DNA of 60,000 bases from Antedon mediterranea (lineage: Eukaryota; Echinodermata; Crinoidea; Comatulida; Antedonidae): the NCBI RefSeq assembly GCF_964355755.1, contig NC_092677.1, positions 22,602,101-22,662,100 on the forward strand. Direction: 5' to 3'. Shown here one piece after another: positions 23,651 through 38,600 of this stretch (its first letter is position 1; each line of letters starts with the position of its first letter). The notes beneath the pieces are model-generated. The model saw only the letters and a list, made by a program, of their open reading frames with translations, was not told where the DNA came from and did no database searches. The position numbers and the translations under genes were made by a program.

Positions 23651-26600
23651 CATTATAGCAAAATTTGCAAACTACAAGGAAAATGAGAATATTTTAAAAG
23701 AGAGTAGATTATTACAACAAAAACGGAGAAAAAGGCAAAATTACAGAAAAGATGAGCATAGAAGTGTCAGTGAGGATTATACCAGAAGAGTGAGAACCAT
23801 CAGAAATAGACTACAACGAAAAATCAAAGAAGCTATAGAAAACAAGAAAAGATTTCGTTTAAGATATGATAAACTGATCATCGAAGGAGAGGCTTTTACC
23901 TACAATATTGAAATGAATGTCCACCCAATTGGGATAATGATATATATAAAGAAGATAATGAAATAGATAGTAATATAGGTGTTAGAAGTAATGAAGATCA
24001 AATAGTCAATGAATATGGAACTAATTTATTTATTAAGTCATTGTAAAGAAACAGGGATGAGAATAGTAAATGGTAGGATAAATAGGGAATTTATTAGGTG
24101 CTTTACTTTTTTAGGAAATTTTGGCAAAAGTGTTGTTGATTATATTATTACTTTTCCAGTTAATTTTGATAAAATAATAAGACCAAAAGTGGATATTAGG
24201 ATAGAATCCGACCATATGCCTTTAGATTTTGAAATTTTATTAGAGACTGAACAAAACAAAAAAGAAATTACGAACGATTTAAAAAAAGAAATCTGGAAAA
24301 CACATGAAACATTTCAATGGTCCGAAACAAAGGTGAATAAAGCCAAGGACAAATGGAATGATGAACAAATTTTCAAATTTCTTGATGATATTAATGAAAA
24401 TGTTGAAAAAAAAAAGGATATTGATGAAGCCCTAATTAACCTTTATAGAACTTTAGAATATGTTTACATAAATACAAAAAAACAAACACAAATACAAAAA
24501 AAAATGCACAAAATTGCCCAAGAATACATGGTTTGATCGTCAATGCATAAAAAAGAAAATTATTATTCGTAGCATTCTTAATAAATATAGAAAATACAAA
24601 ACTAACACCCTATTAAAGGAATATCTGTTAAAGAAAAGGAGTTATAAAAAATTAATAAAATAAAAAAAAAATAAACATAAAAATTCATCACAACAAAAAT
24701 TAATCAGGTTAATAAAGGAACATAACAGTACAAAATTTTGGAAAAACCTTAAAACCAAACGACAACAAAACGTGACAAACATTACACTTAAAAAATGGCA
24801 TGATTAATTCAAAACAATGTTCCAAAATCAAACAAATAATATACAAGAAATCAATATAGAAGACGATAACAATTGCGAACATAACGATTGTTACAATGAA
24901 GAAATCAGCCGGGAAGAGGTAATTTATGCAATTAAAGCACAGAAAAGGGGTAAAGCTCCAGGTATTGATGGATTCCCAATTGAATTTTTTACTTGTATGC
25001 CAAATGCTGCTATTAGCGCAATTACGAAAATTTGTAATAGTATTTTCACCTCTGGAAATTTTCCCCACAATGGGCAACAAGCATTATTATTCCTATATTT
25101 AAAAAAGGTAAAAGAGATCAACCAGCAAATTATAGAGGCGTATCCTTAATATTCACTTTAGGCAAGGTGTTTTTATACATTATAAGCAATAGATTAAGCA
25201 AATGGACAGAAGAAAATGAAATATTACATCAAGAGCAGGGAGGGTTTAGAAAAGATTGTCGTACTATTGATAACATATTTATTTTAGACACAATTGTTAA
25301 CAAATATCTCTAAAAAAAACGAGGAACTGTGTACATGGCGTTTATAGATTTAAAACGCGCTTTCTATTCTATTAGACACGATTTCCTTATAAGTAAACTA
25401 AGAAAATCTGGTATAAAAGGTAAAATAATCAAAGTTATAAAAACAACGTATAGTAAACTAAAAGGGCATGTAAAGGTTGGCAACAAAATTGGAGAATCCT
25501 TTAAATGTGAAGTAGGAATATAACAAGGGTCACTTTTATCTTCATTATTATAACTGAGTTATTACATACTGCTGAAAGTCGAAACAAAATAAAAATTGAT
25601 AACATAAATATCAGATGATGTATGCAGATGATCTAGTTTTAATCAGTGATACAGTGTACTCATTACAAGATCTTTTAAATAAACTAGCATATTATTGTAA
25701 TAGGTGGGGATTGGTAGTTAACATTGACAAAAGTAAAATAATAGTATTTTAAAAAAATGGAAAACTTAAGAACTAATTAGGAATTATCTTGGTAAAGAAA
25801 TTGAAATAGTAAAATCTCTTAAATATCTTGTAGTCACTTTCGATTGTTCAGGAAATTGGGAAAAAGCCAGAGAACAAAATAATACACAGGCTAATAAAGC
25901 ACTTTTCTCACTCAAAAATATAATATATCAGAAATATGGATATCTACCAGTGAATATTTGGAACTACTTATTTGATGTTAAAATAAACCCAATTATACTG
26001 TATGGTAGTGAAATATGGGGAAAACTAAACAACAACAAAATTGATGATATTCAAAATAATTTCTGTAGATATGTTTTAGGGGTCGGGAAATCAGCCACAA
26101 ATGTTTCAATTAGAGGAGAATGTGGACGATTCTCTTTATCAATCGAAAGTGTGCTCAATGTTATCCGTTATTGGGTAAGACTAGTAAATATGAACGAGGA
26201 CAAATATGCGAAGAAATGTTATAAATCTCAACTTCATAAAACGCAAAATAATAGTAATTGTTGGGTAAGCGATGTAAAACATATGTTATGCTCTATTGGT
26301 CATGGAAACATATGGTTTTCACAAAATAATGTCCTTGATAAATTTTATACAATTAATAAAATAAAAGAAAGGCTAACCGATATGGAACGCCAATCCTTTC
26401 TTGAAAGCATAAATATTTCTTCAAAATTAAGATATTATAAAATGTTCAAAAACAATTTCGGGGAGTAGATGGATACTTACTACAGACCCTTGATACTAGA
26501 TATAAGCGAGCTTTAAGTCAGCTAAGACTGGGCACACTTCAACTAGAGGTAGAAAAGGGAAGATAGAAAAGAATAGAGCGCAGCAATAGGTTATGTAAAA

Positions 26601-26933
26601 TTTGTAATATAAATGAAGTTGAAGATGAATATCATTTTGTTACAGTTTGCTCTCGTTACAAGGAAATCAGAAAAAAATTTATACCTTCTTTATTTTTTGA
26701 AAATCCAAATACTTTTAAATTCTGCCGTTAATGTCATCACAGGATCCAATAATTATCATGCTTATAAGTTAAGATATATGTTTTGCTTAGAGAACGAAAT
26801 TAATTAATTCATTTATCTTGTGACCATAAATTGCTTTATTTTTCAATGTAATTATTAATTTGTTAATTACTAGGGGCCAGAGGCCTAAAGTAAATAAAAT
26901 CAGGCGATAAGCCTGAATGAATGAATGAATGAG
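23650..26933 (+). mobile_element. Long, broken non-LTR retrotransposon (ORF1, endonuclease, RT, zinc knuckle)
   Basis: In order: an ORF1-like piece (RPIIAKFANYKENENILK to RFRLRYDKLIIEGEAFTY, about 23,650-23,930); the end of an APE endonuclease (SVVDYIIT, then RIESDHMPL, about 24,130-24,240); RT blocks (GKAPGIDGFPIEFF, NYRGVSLIFTLGKV, VYMAFIDLKRAFYSIRHDFL, MMYADDLVLI, about 24,900-25,650); the post-RT region (PIILYGSEIWGKLNN); and a CxxC...H...C motif near 26,600. The 3' end has the (GAAT)n tail at about 26,915-26,932. Stops and frameshifts break the frames, and the N-terminal part of the endonuclease is deleted. Confidence 0.8.
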
Positions 26934-27013
26934 CTGTTCAACCGGTTTTCAGCTATTAAAAACAATTATCGAGGAGGAGATAGGAAAATGCGAAGCATCC
27001 TCGCATTATTGTA
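26934..27013 (+). repeat. Dispersed 80-bp repeat, copy 2
   Basis: Same sequence as 393-473. It starts directly after the LINE tail at 26,932. Confidence 0.7.
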
Positions 27014-29185
27014 GTGTCTCAGATCTTTCAAGTATTTAGATGGCAAAAATTACATCTATAAATCTTTACTGTATATGAATAAAGGTGGAAGTAGGCCTAC
27101 TTGGATTCCAAGGTTCCTGAAAGATTAACATTTGCTTGAACGTGTGCAGCAGCAATCCACTCAATTATCTGATTTGAAAGGCACTGAATATGTTGATATG
27201 CTCAAGTTTCTGACTGAAGGGAACGTTGGCAGACATTGTATAAAACAACTGTAATAAACAACATATATTTCATTGAAAACGCTTAAGTGGCTATTTCGGA
27301 AATCAACTTTTACAAAAACACAAGGTAATTCTTTAAAATTGTCAAAGCTCACAAGAAGACTGGAAATAAGAATTTTCAAGAGCAGTGGGAGATTGGAACT
27401 CACTTCCACAAAATAGTTCTACATTTCAAGGTAAATTAAAGATAAACAAGAAATATTTTTTTACAAAAACGCTGCTCGACATTTTAAAATTAATCATTGT
27501 TCTTTCTTCAGATATATTTATGATTAATTATTAAAAAGATGTCCTTTAATCGCAAAAATACAGATAATTCTTTAATTATGATTCACATGCCCATTTAAAA
27601 ATGGTCAATTTTGAACTTTAATGTGCTGTGTGTGTATGTGATCTCAACCTGTTGGCATGCAAACTGAATACCCTCTAGAGACAAGGTGACTTCACGAAAA
27701 TTCTTCCCAGTCTGTTGATTCGTGTCAACCAATCAAAGGTCGAGAATCCAAAATCATTCAACCGTGAGCCCTCATAGACTCTCTTTTCCCTGAAGTTTTT
27801 TGGGTCCAGCAGCTGGGATCTATAAATTATAGTCGAGTTTAGAAAGCTATATAACTGCTGCTTGCTTTAGCTTATGAATGAGTAGTCTTCATGGGACGTA
27901 GCTGGCAAGAGCAGCAGCGTGAAAAAAAACAAGTACTGCACTGTACTTAGATAATTGTGTTATTTCTGGGTTAGCACTTTTTTAAGTGGTTATGGTCGAA
28001 TTTCTACAGATGTCATTAATAAGTGTTGGTATTTCCTGTTTGGTACATGACACCTCTGCTGCTGCTGCTCAACATACACTGTCCTTGGCCTCCTACCTTT
28101 GCTCAAATTGTATCAATTTCTTTTCTGTAGCTTATAAACATTCCTTGTCATTTCAACATTGTTATACAGTACTGGACAATTTGAAGAGAACTCTCCAGCT
28201 ACATTTATTTTTATTTTTACATAACAAATTTTCCTGTAAAAATGAGATGATGTTATGAAAAAAGGCCATTATAAATGTAAATATTGGTCAAATTTGTATA
28301 ATAGCTATTCATTTCTATTTTTATTGTATGGTTATTTAATGCAAGTCATGTACAGTTGGTCCACACACAAAATGGCCTATCCTTTACCATTGTATAATTT
28401 GATAACACCACTAATGACCATGGTCTAACAGCCTTGTTCTTGCATTGGGCATCACCTCTCATATTACAAGTAAACGATAAAAAATTGTATTCCTGGAGCC
28501 CACCTTTAAATTGTCTTATGTTTGATTTCTTAAGTTCTACATTTTATTTTGTTGTTAAATGTAATTATTTTTCTGAGAAATATTTCTTTATTAGTTTTGA
28601 TGAGTTTCTTTTTCGATTTACCAATCCGCATTAATTACATTGTATAAAAAGTATACAAAAAAATAATTTTATTTTCAAACTAACTAGTATAAGGTTTCAA
28701 CATTAATGATTGCAAGTGTACATTACTGTATTGGAGATTTAGTGATAATAAATACAAACACTACCAATGAAAAGTATTTGTTGTTTCTCCAATACAGAAT
28801 CGATTATGAGTTGATAACAGCAATAATATGTATGTGTTGCTCATTGTTGATTGTGGTTATATTCACCATATCTGGTCCAGTACATTATTATTAAATATGA
28901 ACTACTACATATTTTCTGAAATCAACAGAACTGCCAACAAATTCCCACCTCCAAATTCCTCAAACTCTAATTTTTTGTAGATGTAATCTTGACAGCCAAA
29001 CTGCTTATTAACCTTTAAAGCATTGCTTTCCTGAGAAATTCATCTCCATGGATAGTATGTGCTACTTGGATTGAATTAACATTTTCACACAGAAAAATTA
29101 TTACTAGGCCTACATACATACATACATACATACATCAACATTTTCAATTTTCTATAGTACTAGTAATTACATTCAGCATCCCTTC
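27014..29185. other. Spacer downstream of SPDL1
   Basis: No gene is evident between the dispersed repeat and the SPDL1 stop codon. A CATA microsatellite lies at about 29,112-29,135. This is presumably partly the SPDL1 3' UTR, but I found no AATAAA on the minus strand close enough to the stop to call its end. Confidence 0.5.
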
Positions 29186-29679
29186 TCATTGCTGTGCACA
29201 TTCTGGTTCATTTGCCTTATCATTTTTAATATACACTACTTTGTGATATTTTTTACCCTTTGGTTTTTTATCCTCTGTAACTTTCTTCCCAGATGATTTC
29301 TGATAATCATCATCATCGTCACCGGATTTCATTTGAACTTCATTTACAATTCCAGTTTCTGTCACTACCTCAACTACTTCTGAAACTGATACAGATTTCT
29401 TGAACTTTTTATACTTTGTTGTGTCCACACTGTTTGCATTATTTTCAACAATGGATGGCAATAACTCTGATTCAATTGGATTCTTCTTTCCCCTGACATC
29501 AATCCCAGCATTTGATGGCAATAGCTCTGATTCAATTGGATTCTTCTTTCCCCTGACATCAATCCAAGCATTTTGTTCACCTAGCTCAGTTGATTCATTT
29601 TCAGTATTATCTTCTTTAGGTTTGATTGGTAGTTTCTCAACCCAAGTTTCACGCTCTTTTTGCATTGGGACATCAGGTT
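29186..29679 (-). CDS. SPDL1: SPDL1 last exon: variable tail and farnesylation box
   Basis: 164 codons including stop. The acceptor TTTCTTTCAG keeps phase 1 and gives LEPDVPMQKERETWVEKLP, aligned with EPEETVEVP of the human protein. The tail is basic and acidic by turns, with an internal 20-residue tandem duplication (DVRGKKNPIESELLPS twice), and ends ECAQQ. The CaaX-like end matches the CPQQ farnesylation site of vertebrate Spindly, needed for RZZ binding. Confidence 0.93.
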
Positions 29680-32600
29680 CTGAAAGAAACATGTCAAATG
29701 GTGGCGAAATAATCTTGAAAAAACAAAAGATAAACAAATAGACCCATAACTTTTTTTTTTAGACCTAACCTATCCATTTAAAATTTAAAAAAAAAACGAT
29801 ACTATAAACTTTTGTTCATAAAAAAATATCACAAGTATGTGTATTTTCCAATTATTTAGGGTGTTTCCATTAAATTGTATTTTTGTTTACTCAAAAATCA
29901 ACTTTCTTTACGGTGCTTTTGTAAACAAACCGCTAACTTGAATCATGTTTGGTACCTATCTGTTCGAAAATGTATCAGCTACCAAAAAAACAACCTAAGG
30001 AATTTTTTTTTAATCTAGCCAATGAAAATTGGTTTTATTAAGGTGTTAGGTTGCTGAAATTTCTAACAAGAACTTGTGAATACTTGACTGTAATTGGCTA
30101 TAAAGATAACGCTGACGCTTTTGTTTACGATGAAACAGCATGGCTTCCACCGTAGGTTCTCGAATGAACGTTTAAAGATTTTGTGAATATTTAGGAAGTT
30201 AATCGTTATTTTTTTCCATATATTTTTTTAAAATAACAAAAAATATAATATAATGTACCACACAGTGATATATTTTTGACTAGTTTGACAGAGAGTCTTG
30301 TCGCAAAAAAGCTAGACCAGGCCAAGCTTATCAGTGTCGCTACTTCATCGTTGATTTTAGGATTTCTGACTGATTTTGTGATGACATGCCTCAATTTAAT
30401 AGCAAAAGTAACTGGAAATCATTGTACAGTATCTAGAGGAGAGTTTGTACATTTGTTGCATACACACAGGGTGTCAAATGTTTCCTACTGCACGCTTGCA
30501 TACACACAGGGTGTCAAAATAACTGCAATTGTGCTGGGAATGTTTAAATGAAATTTTAACATTATCCACCATCTGGATGTTTGGTCGTCATACACATTTT
30601 TGTTATTGCACACATCAATACATATCCAAATTACCACAACTGTACTGGGAAGGTTTTAAACTGCATTTAAAAAAAATATCATGTTGTGAGTGGGGATAAA
30701 GGAGGGAGAGGGGGAAGTTTTTAGAATATCAAAATTACCAGGAAGGTTTTCATGGTTACACATTTGAGAACTGAAACTTAATTGAGTTAATGAGGAATCA
30801 AAATGATTGAAATTGTAGTTGATATTACAAAAAAATGTAAAATAAAATGTGTACCTAGACATAATTTCCGTTTAAGTTCATCAATCTTGAGAACAAGTTT
30901 AATATTTTTAGCCTTCTCCTGATCTACAAGTATTTGGGAGGCATAGAGTTTACGCTCACATGTCAGCAAACTGTCATTTTTTGCCATGAGTAACATACGC
31001 TGGGTTTGTAGCTCATCTTGCACATCATTTAATTTTTCACTACAAAAAGATAAGAGATAACGATTCAATAGTATTTTTAATTGTGATACAGAAACAAAAA
31101 ATTATTTTATTTTAAATATATTCAAAACAATATAACATTATTTTAAATATAAAAAAACATCTTATACAGTTGAAATTCGAAGGACATTTTCGGGACCCAA
31201 AAGTGCCCTGAATAGTGTTACAGGAAAGTGTTCCATAAGAGGAGTTCTACTGTATTCATCAATATAAAAATTAAAAATGGATAAATGTTCAGACTATTTC
31301 ATAATCGATGTAGTAAAATACTAATAAAAACTCTTTCTGTGATATTGCTACAACACTACAAATTGAAAAATGTTTATAATTACTTGCTAGTAGATATCAA
31401 CTTCTTCAGATATTCTGTGTATTTTGTTCTTTCTAAACTATCAGCAGATACCAAGGCATCATCACCTCTATCAGACACCTGCTGGGAAAATAATCATAAT
31501 TATATATTGTATACTGTATGCTAGTTAAAAAATAATGTTTGAAATATTACTGGTACCACGTTGATTGATTGATTGATTGATTGATTTTATTCGATATTCA
31601 TACACAAAAGTTAAAATATACAATGTACAAAAAGAATACCAGGATAACCCATTAAGTCGACAAATAAAAGTAAACTTATTTCCAATGGGGTCCAATCCGT
31701 ATTAACTGAAAAAGTGAGTGGTTGGGCCTAGTACAATATATCATTAAGTTGGACGCAGTAAAATTGGAAAAACAAGAAAATACATATATTTAAGACAAGA
31801 TAACATCAAAAAACAATATTAAAAAATAACTTAATTAAACTGATATTCCAAGCTGTTCATTATTAAAATATTCTTTAAGTTTTATTTTGAAGGTTGCATT
31901 ATTTTGTATTGATTTGAGTGAATTGGGGAGCCTGTTCCAGTCACGGATACCTAAGAAATAAAAAGTCGAATCATTAACGCCAGTAGCCTTAGGAGTGACA
32001 AAATTAAATGTTGTACCCCTGGTGAAATGGTTATGATGATCAGAAATTAACAAAAAGTTATCCTTAAGGAAAGAAGGCGTATTAAAGTTATAGCGAATTT
32101 TGTGAACATAATTTAATCTTAAAAACTTATTTCTGAGGCTGACATTAAGAAACCCAAGATCGGAAAGCTCTTTGGCACCTATGTGAGACCTCGGACCAAC
32201 ATTTAAAATGAAACGTGCCATCTTGTTTTAGGCAGTTTGTAATTTATGTTTAAGATTCTTATTGACACCGCCGTACCATGCCGAGGCAGAATAGTCAAAT
32301 GTACATTGAATTAAAGCAGTGCTTAATAGTTTACGACATTTTTTATTCAAGCACGAACTTTGCCTATGTAAAAACTTCAACCTTGACTTAACTTTACTGA
32401 TAACACTTAGTTGCAATAATATCACATGATACATATTGGTCTAAATCAATACCCAAATATTTAACTTGCTTAGTACTTTTGATTCTACGGCCCATTAATT
32501 CCACAGAAAACTCTTTAACTTTGTTAAGCTTCGCTCTGCTACTAAAGATAATACTTTCGGTTTTGCCAACATGTAAAGATAATTTGTTTTCAGTTAGCCA

Positions 32601-35600
32601 GTCCTGGCACTTAGCTAGGACATTACTTAATTTATGAGCGATTTTGGTGGCATCGTGATAAGAATACAGAATCGTAGAATCATCAGCATATAGCAATCAT
32701 TTTATTATGTACTGCGGTCCCGGGCACCGTAAGCAAAATCATGCGCAATTTGTGGGCCGACTTTTGCCGAATCTTATGAACTTCTATGATTGGATCGTTA
32801 ATGTGTATTTTATTTATCTTTATGTAATGGATGTCTAAGGATGGATAAGCAAGTCTGTGAGCTACAGCGATTTTAATTGTTTTGCTTATCCTTGCCTCCT
32901 TAGATTTCCACCTGTCTTGTTTTTGTTACCTATGTTTTAAATGTATTTCGATTTTAAAGGCTAACAAAGAATGAATGAATGAATGAATGAACTTTTTGCA
33001 CTCATATGTCCCTGTTGCGTTTGCTTGGAAAGTCGAAATCACCCTATTTGATGAATCAAAATCTAGTTTTACCTGATTTTTTTCATACTTGTTTAACCTA
33101 TCCGTTAAAGTTCTAACTTCGTGTTGACTTTGATTTAACTGTTCTCTTAAGTGTTCCATGTGACTTGAATCTGCTCTTGAAGAACTCATTTGAAACAATG
33201 TGGCTATCTGAAACTGTAATCAAGTTGATAAATCATGGCATTACAATTTAAAAATTATATTTTCATATTATAACAGTTAATAAAAATTGATATATATTTA
33301 TTTAAACGTGTTATTACTTATACTGTAATAAAATATATGAGAAGTAAAAGCATTCCTAAACATGGTAACACTATGAATAGAGAGGAAGGTAACTATTTAA
33401 AATTGAACAATTTCATTCATTGTTCCCAACTACAGATAAGGACACTTTTCTACAAGCATACGATTACATTTCTGAGAGAAGTCTGTTTAGGTTTCTATAC
33501 CATACGCGCACTAGCTGTTGGCTGAGTCTCATTTGGCAAAAACAAATTAGGCATCATTTGCCAAATATGGCAAAAGCAAAATATCTATCTATGAAGGACT
33601 ATTTCACAGTACACAAAAAAAGTGCTGTAAATCAGTGATAAGTTGTGATGCCTTGTGTTGTGTGTAATTCTATTCCAAATATAGGCCTGGTAAACAGCTA
33701 CTAAAACCAATCACACAAGGACCTTGTGGTGTGCTGCTGTGATGGAGAGACGTATTTCTCTATGCCATTGCGAGATCACCGCAAACAAACGGGGGTGTTC
33801 ACTATTACATAACAAACCTATTAAACACATGCCTCGACCACTGTGTAGTCAAAATATTTTCATTTAGTTAAATCACTAAATTAATAATAGTATTCATAAT
33901 CATGTGCGTGATGATGTAATCATCAGCGATGTACTAAATACACATGATTTAAAGTGTTGGGAAAATGCTTGATTCACGGTGCTATTCGGTATAATTGAAA
34001 AACCATTTGTATTTTAAATTAACAAAATTACAATTTTTTATCTTGCTTTAAAAAAAAAATTGATGGCCTTTTTCTTAGCCCGTGCGTGGATACCAAGGCT
34101 AAAAAAGTACAGGTTAATGTCTACAGTTAGTAAATAGTCCATACCATATCAAATCAGACTTTTTTTAGAAATAGCAGAAAAAAATAATTTACCTTCATTT
34201 TACTTATTTGCTGATTCTTTATCTTTAATTGTGTATTGATTGCCTCATATTTAACTTTCATACTGATGTATTTTCTTTCTATTTCTTTACGTTTATCTTC
34301 GACCTTTAAAAAAAATGGTAATGTTTTTCCATACACAAATTATAAAGAAATATTTACATGAAATAATAATTAGTACCTTGTAAAATACTTGTTCTAAAAA
34401 CATTTTCAGCATCATTCAAACAAATAAAGTAATCCTATAATGGAAAATTTATATTTTATTGTTCTTGCGGTGTGTTATATTTAAAGTATAGTAATTTTAT
34501 TTTTTTAAATCATATGTATTAGTATTACTTGTGCATGTTATTGATTTGTATACATCATATGTAATATAACGGATTTCTTTGGATCAACCACAGTATTATC
34601 CGAATGTGCATAAATACTGTATATCACATTTATGATAAACTGTTGTATGCATTTGCTATCTATATACATATCCTAATTACAATTCTACGTCATGGCACTA
34701 ATGTTCAGGTAATACAGTATCTGGACAGATCAAGTGTAACCAGATCAACAATAACTCACCTCTCCAAATAATGAATTTCCTTTCTGTTTGGTGTTTAAAG
34801 TGTCTAATTGAATGTTATCAAGTTGTAGCTGCAAGTCTACCACATTCTCACGACATTTCTATATAATTATATATCATAGAATAAAATTAACAATGTAAGA
34901 ATCATTAACTGTAAAGTAGTCCTCTACAAACAATAAAAAAACTAAAAATGAAATAGTGAAAATATATAGAACACTCTATAATCACAGATGTGAACATGTA
35001 CAGTGTAGAGTACAGTGTAATAATATATCCCCTAGATTTATAAAGCGCTGTTGTAAAACATACTCCTTGCTTAATTTTTGATGTATTGCAGCTTTTTATT
35101 ATTTATATAGTCAATAGTAGTTTTATGTTCATACTTGTACATTGTTAAATAATATATAGTGTTTTTAAATATTGTAATTAATTATTTTTATATGAAACGT
35201 TTTATATATTTTTGTACTATATTGTGAAAAGCACTCAAAATATTTTCCTATGTGGACGAAATAAAGTTATCAATTATCCTACAAATACAATGCATCTAGT
35301 AATCAGCGCAAAGTTGTGTCTTGACCTTACCAGGTACCCATTTGTACACCTGGGTGGAGAGAGGCAAACGTAAGTAAAGTGGCCTAAGAATACAAGCGAT
35401 CTGACAACTGTTGGATTTAAACCAATGATCTTACGATCATTAATTCAACGTCCGACACACTGCGCCAAATTCCAGGTGAAACCAATAAGGAAGCGAAGTT
35501 CAAGGTGTGCATGCTGTTTTCAATTATTTTATATTTCTTTCCTTAATTTTGCCAAATTAGTTCCCTAATCGCCATTTTGCAATTGGCTAGAATGGCAAGA

Positions 35601-38600
35601 CTAACACAAAATAATTTTTTTAATGGATTTATACGAGTCACAGATTTGAGTAAAAACCGTGGAAACTCCGTAAGATTCACATTCATGCCTTCATGCCTTA
35701 TTTTGCCAATTTTGTTTCCTAATCGTCATTTTGCAATTCATGCCTTCATGCCTCAATTCATTATTAATGATACTAATAGCATCAATTCAAATTGATGATT
35801 AAAGAATGCCATAGCATAATTTAACTAAAAGATGAAATAATGATTTTAACCATTGCTGACGCAATGTATTTCAATAATACAGTTAATATACTATAGTCTT
35901 TATTATATATTATTCACTAGCACCTTTCAATTCACAGCATCTGATTGGTTAATCGCCGGTCTATAGTTATTGCCAGGCCCTCGAACTATAGACCGACCAA
36001 ACAGTGCTTGTCTGTTTCCTCTATCTTCTTCCAATACAATCTTTGCGTTGCATTACATAGCCTAGTAATTACATCTACAAGCGAAAAATAATCAAGTGCA
36101 GGCCTTATGTTGATCTTTGCTTCTTCGCAGCGAAACTGTGCCACAAGCTAGGCATAGGCCTATACTCCAAGTCCATGTTATGCATTTGCTTCGGCCTAGC
36201 TTACAGCCGAATTGTGTGGTTCGGGTATGTAAAACTGGGCTTTAATCGGGATGCATTAAAAAATATAGCCCTTGGTGATTTGGAGACATACTATATTTCC
36301 CTCGACTTCCATCTTGGGATACAGTAATACTATAGTCTCCAGATCACAGAGAGCTATATATTTTACCATGGCCCTCAGCCCACTAAATATTTGTTTAATA
36401 AATTACTATTTACTGTAATCTCAAACTAAGTTACCTCAAGTGCATTAAAATAAGAAATTGATTCTCTTTCTTTTTGCATTAACTCATCATTTAGTTCTGC
36501 CACCTGCTGCTCTATGGCTTCTTTACTTGCTATCAATCGCACAGTCTCATCTTTTTTATCTTTCAACTCAATACGTAAGTGTGCCTGTAATGAAGAGTAC
36601 AAAGTGAACTATCTAGTTTAGGATAAAAATAATTATAAAAGTACAGTTGATTCTCTCACCCCCAATCTCTCTGAAAACCAAAAACTCTTCCAAAACAAAA
36701 CGTTTGCTTGGGTTTAAAAGATCGCAACTTATATTCCGTATTGTGTTTTTGACGGTAAAATATAATTTCTGGAAAAGCAGACATATTAGGCAGGCTGCTG
36801 AAGGGTGTCCAGTATTCGGAGAGTTGACTGTGCTACTCATGGCCCTAAACATGCATGTTCTACTTTTAAACATTACTTGCCTAATATAATGGCTGATAAT
36901 TGAAGTAATATCTCTTGAGTTAATAAGTTAAGTAGGTATGTTTTGTATTGTGAATTAAACTTTTCACCTTTTCTTGTTCCATGTCTGCAATGATGGCATG
37001 GAAGTCAATTGTTTCTTCTGTTGCAGAGGTTGACAATAATTGAGATTGAAACACTCCTTGGGACTCACTTAGTTTCTTCAACTCCTCAATCTGCATGATA
37101 ACAAATAACAAAAACCATGTAAACATGCACTGGAATAAACCGTGCCACTATAAAATGATGCATTTTCATAATGAACATATTTCATATAGGGATAGTCTCG
37201 ACATGCATAATATTATTTAAGTTAAAAAGTAGAGTTTCAAATAACTATTAAAGGTGATCCACAGTATTGATACATTGTTATCTATTTCAATTAGCTTAGG
37301 GCCTGTTCAGACCTACAGAGTTATGCTTTTGTATTGTACGCGGCGTACAACTCCATAGGTCTGAACCAGGAAAAGATTAGTGGAAGCCACCTCATACGAC
37401 ACCACTCTTTCGTTCATTATGACAACTCAAGGTACAAGATTAGTGAATGCCGCTTACAATAACGAAAGTCATGCATCAATGATTTTGACCTATAACCAAT
37501 CAAATTTACTGCTGTATACCAGATGTTAGCCCAAAGTGGTGACACTTCAGTTTGAAACAAAAGCAATAGTTAGGCAAATCTGAACACTTTTATGTTACAA
37601 TGCTAATTATAAAATGGTTGCTTGAGATACGAAAGCATAACTCCATAAATCTGAACATACCCTTCAATTTGCTTATTTTATTTGTACACCATTGGGATCC
37701 AGTCACTGATACCACAGGATTATCATTTTTTCAGTAATGTGATTTTAGATTAATACTACATGAAAGCCCCAGTGGTCTAATGGTTAAGACATCTGCATAT
37801 CAAGCAGAAGGTTACGGGTCCGAATCTCGGTTCTCATTTTCACAGATTTCCTCATCGTTATCGTTTCAAATTCATTAATTTTCAGTATACCAGGTGGTTT
37901 TAATAAGTTTATTCTGTGCCTGTTAATTTATATTTATACATACAGCATATAAATTGTCCAAGAAACTTCTGTATTATTCTATTTAATTCTATTAGACCAC
38001 ATAATGCATGATTTTCTGACAATTCTAAACAAATTTTTTATATCTAAATCCAGCTTTTGTTGATTGAGAGTCTATTTTACCTTTTCTTTCAATTGAATTT
38101 CAACTACTGAAGTTCTTTCCAGATCCGAAAGAAGCCCTTTATTTTTCTTCTCCATCTTGTTGATGTCTCTCTGAAAATTGCTCTTCAATAAATCTTCTTT
38201 TCTCAAATATTCTTTCTCAAGTTGATTTTTCATGGCTTCTATTTCTAGTGTATAGAAACCATCTAACTTCTCTTTGCCATCTAACTTTAGCTGTAAGTTG
38301 TATTTTTGTTGTTCTAATTCCTAAATAACAAATAATTATAATATAATAATTAGCATACTGATGAGGCTGAAAGTCAACACCACCTCAAACATAAAATTAC
38401 ATAGTTTGCATTTTAAAGCTTAATCTATTGTAAAACGCATACATTATAAGGTTGGGATATACACTAAGTTCACTAACTTATTAATTGTTGGCTTAGCAAT
38501 ATATTTTGGTTTCCTTATTAAAGGAATTTTAACAAATTCAGTACTACGTAGGCAAGATAAACTGTTCATGATTTCATTGCAAAAAAACAACTTACTTCAA

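Noticed and set aside
24709-25121. Minus-strand frames of more than 100 codons over the long LINE
   Set aside because: They are shadows of the RT frame on the plus strand (GKAPGIDGFPIEFF).
22300-27000. CRISPR-like or bacterial operon structure
   Set aside because: No direct-repeat and spacer arrays and no operon-like gene packing anywhere; the spliced genes show eukaryotic DNA.
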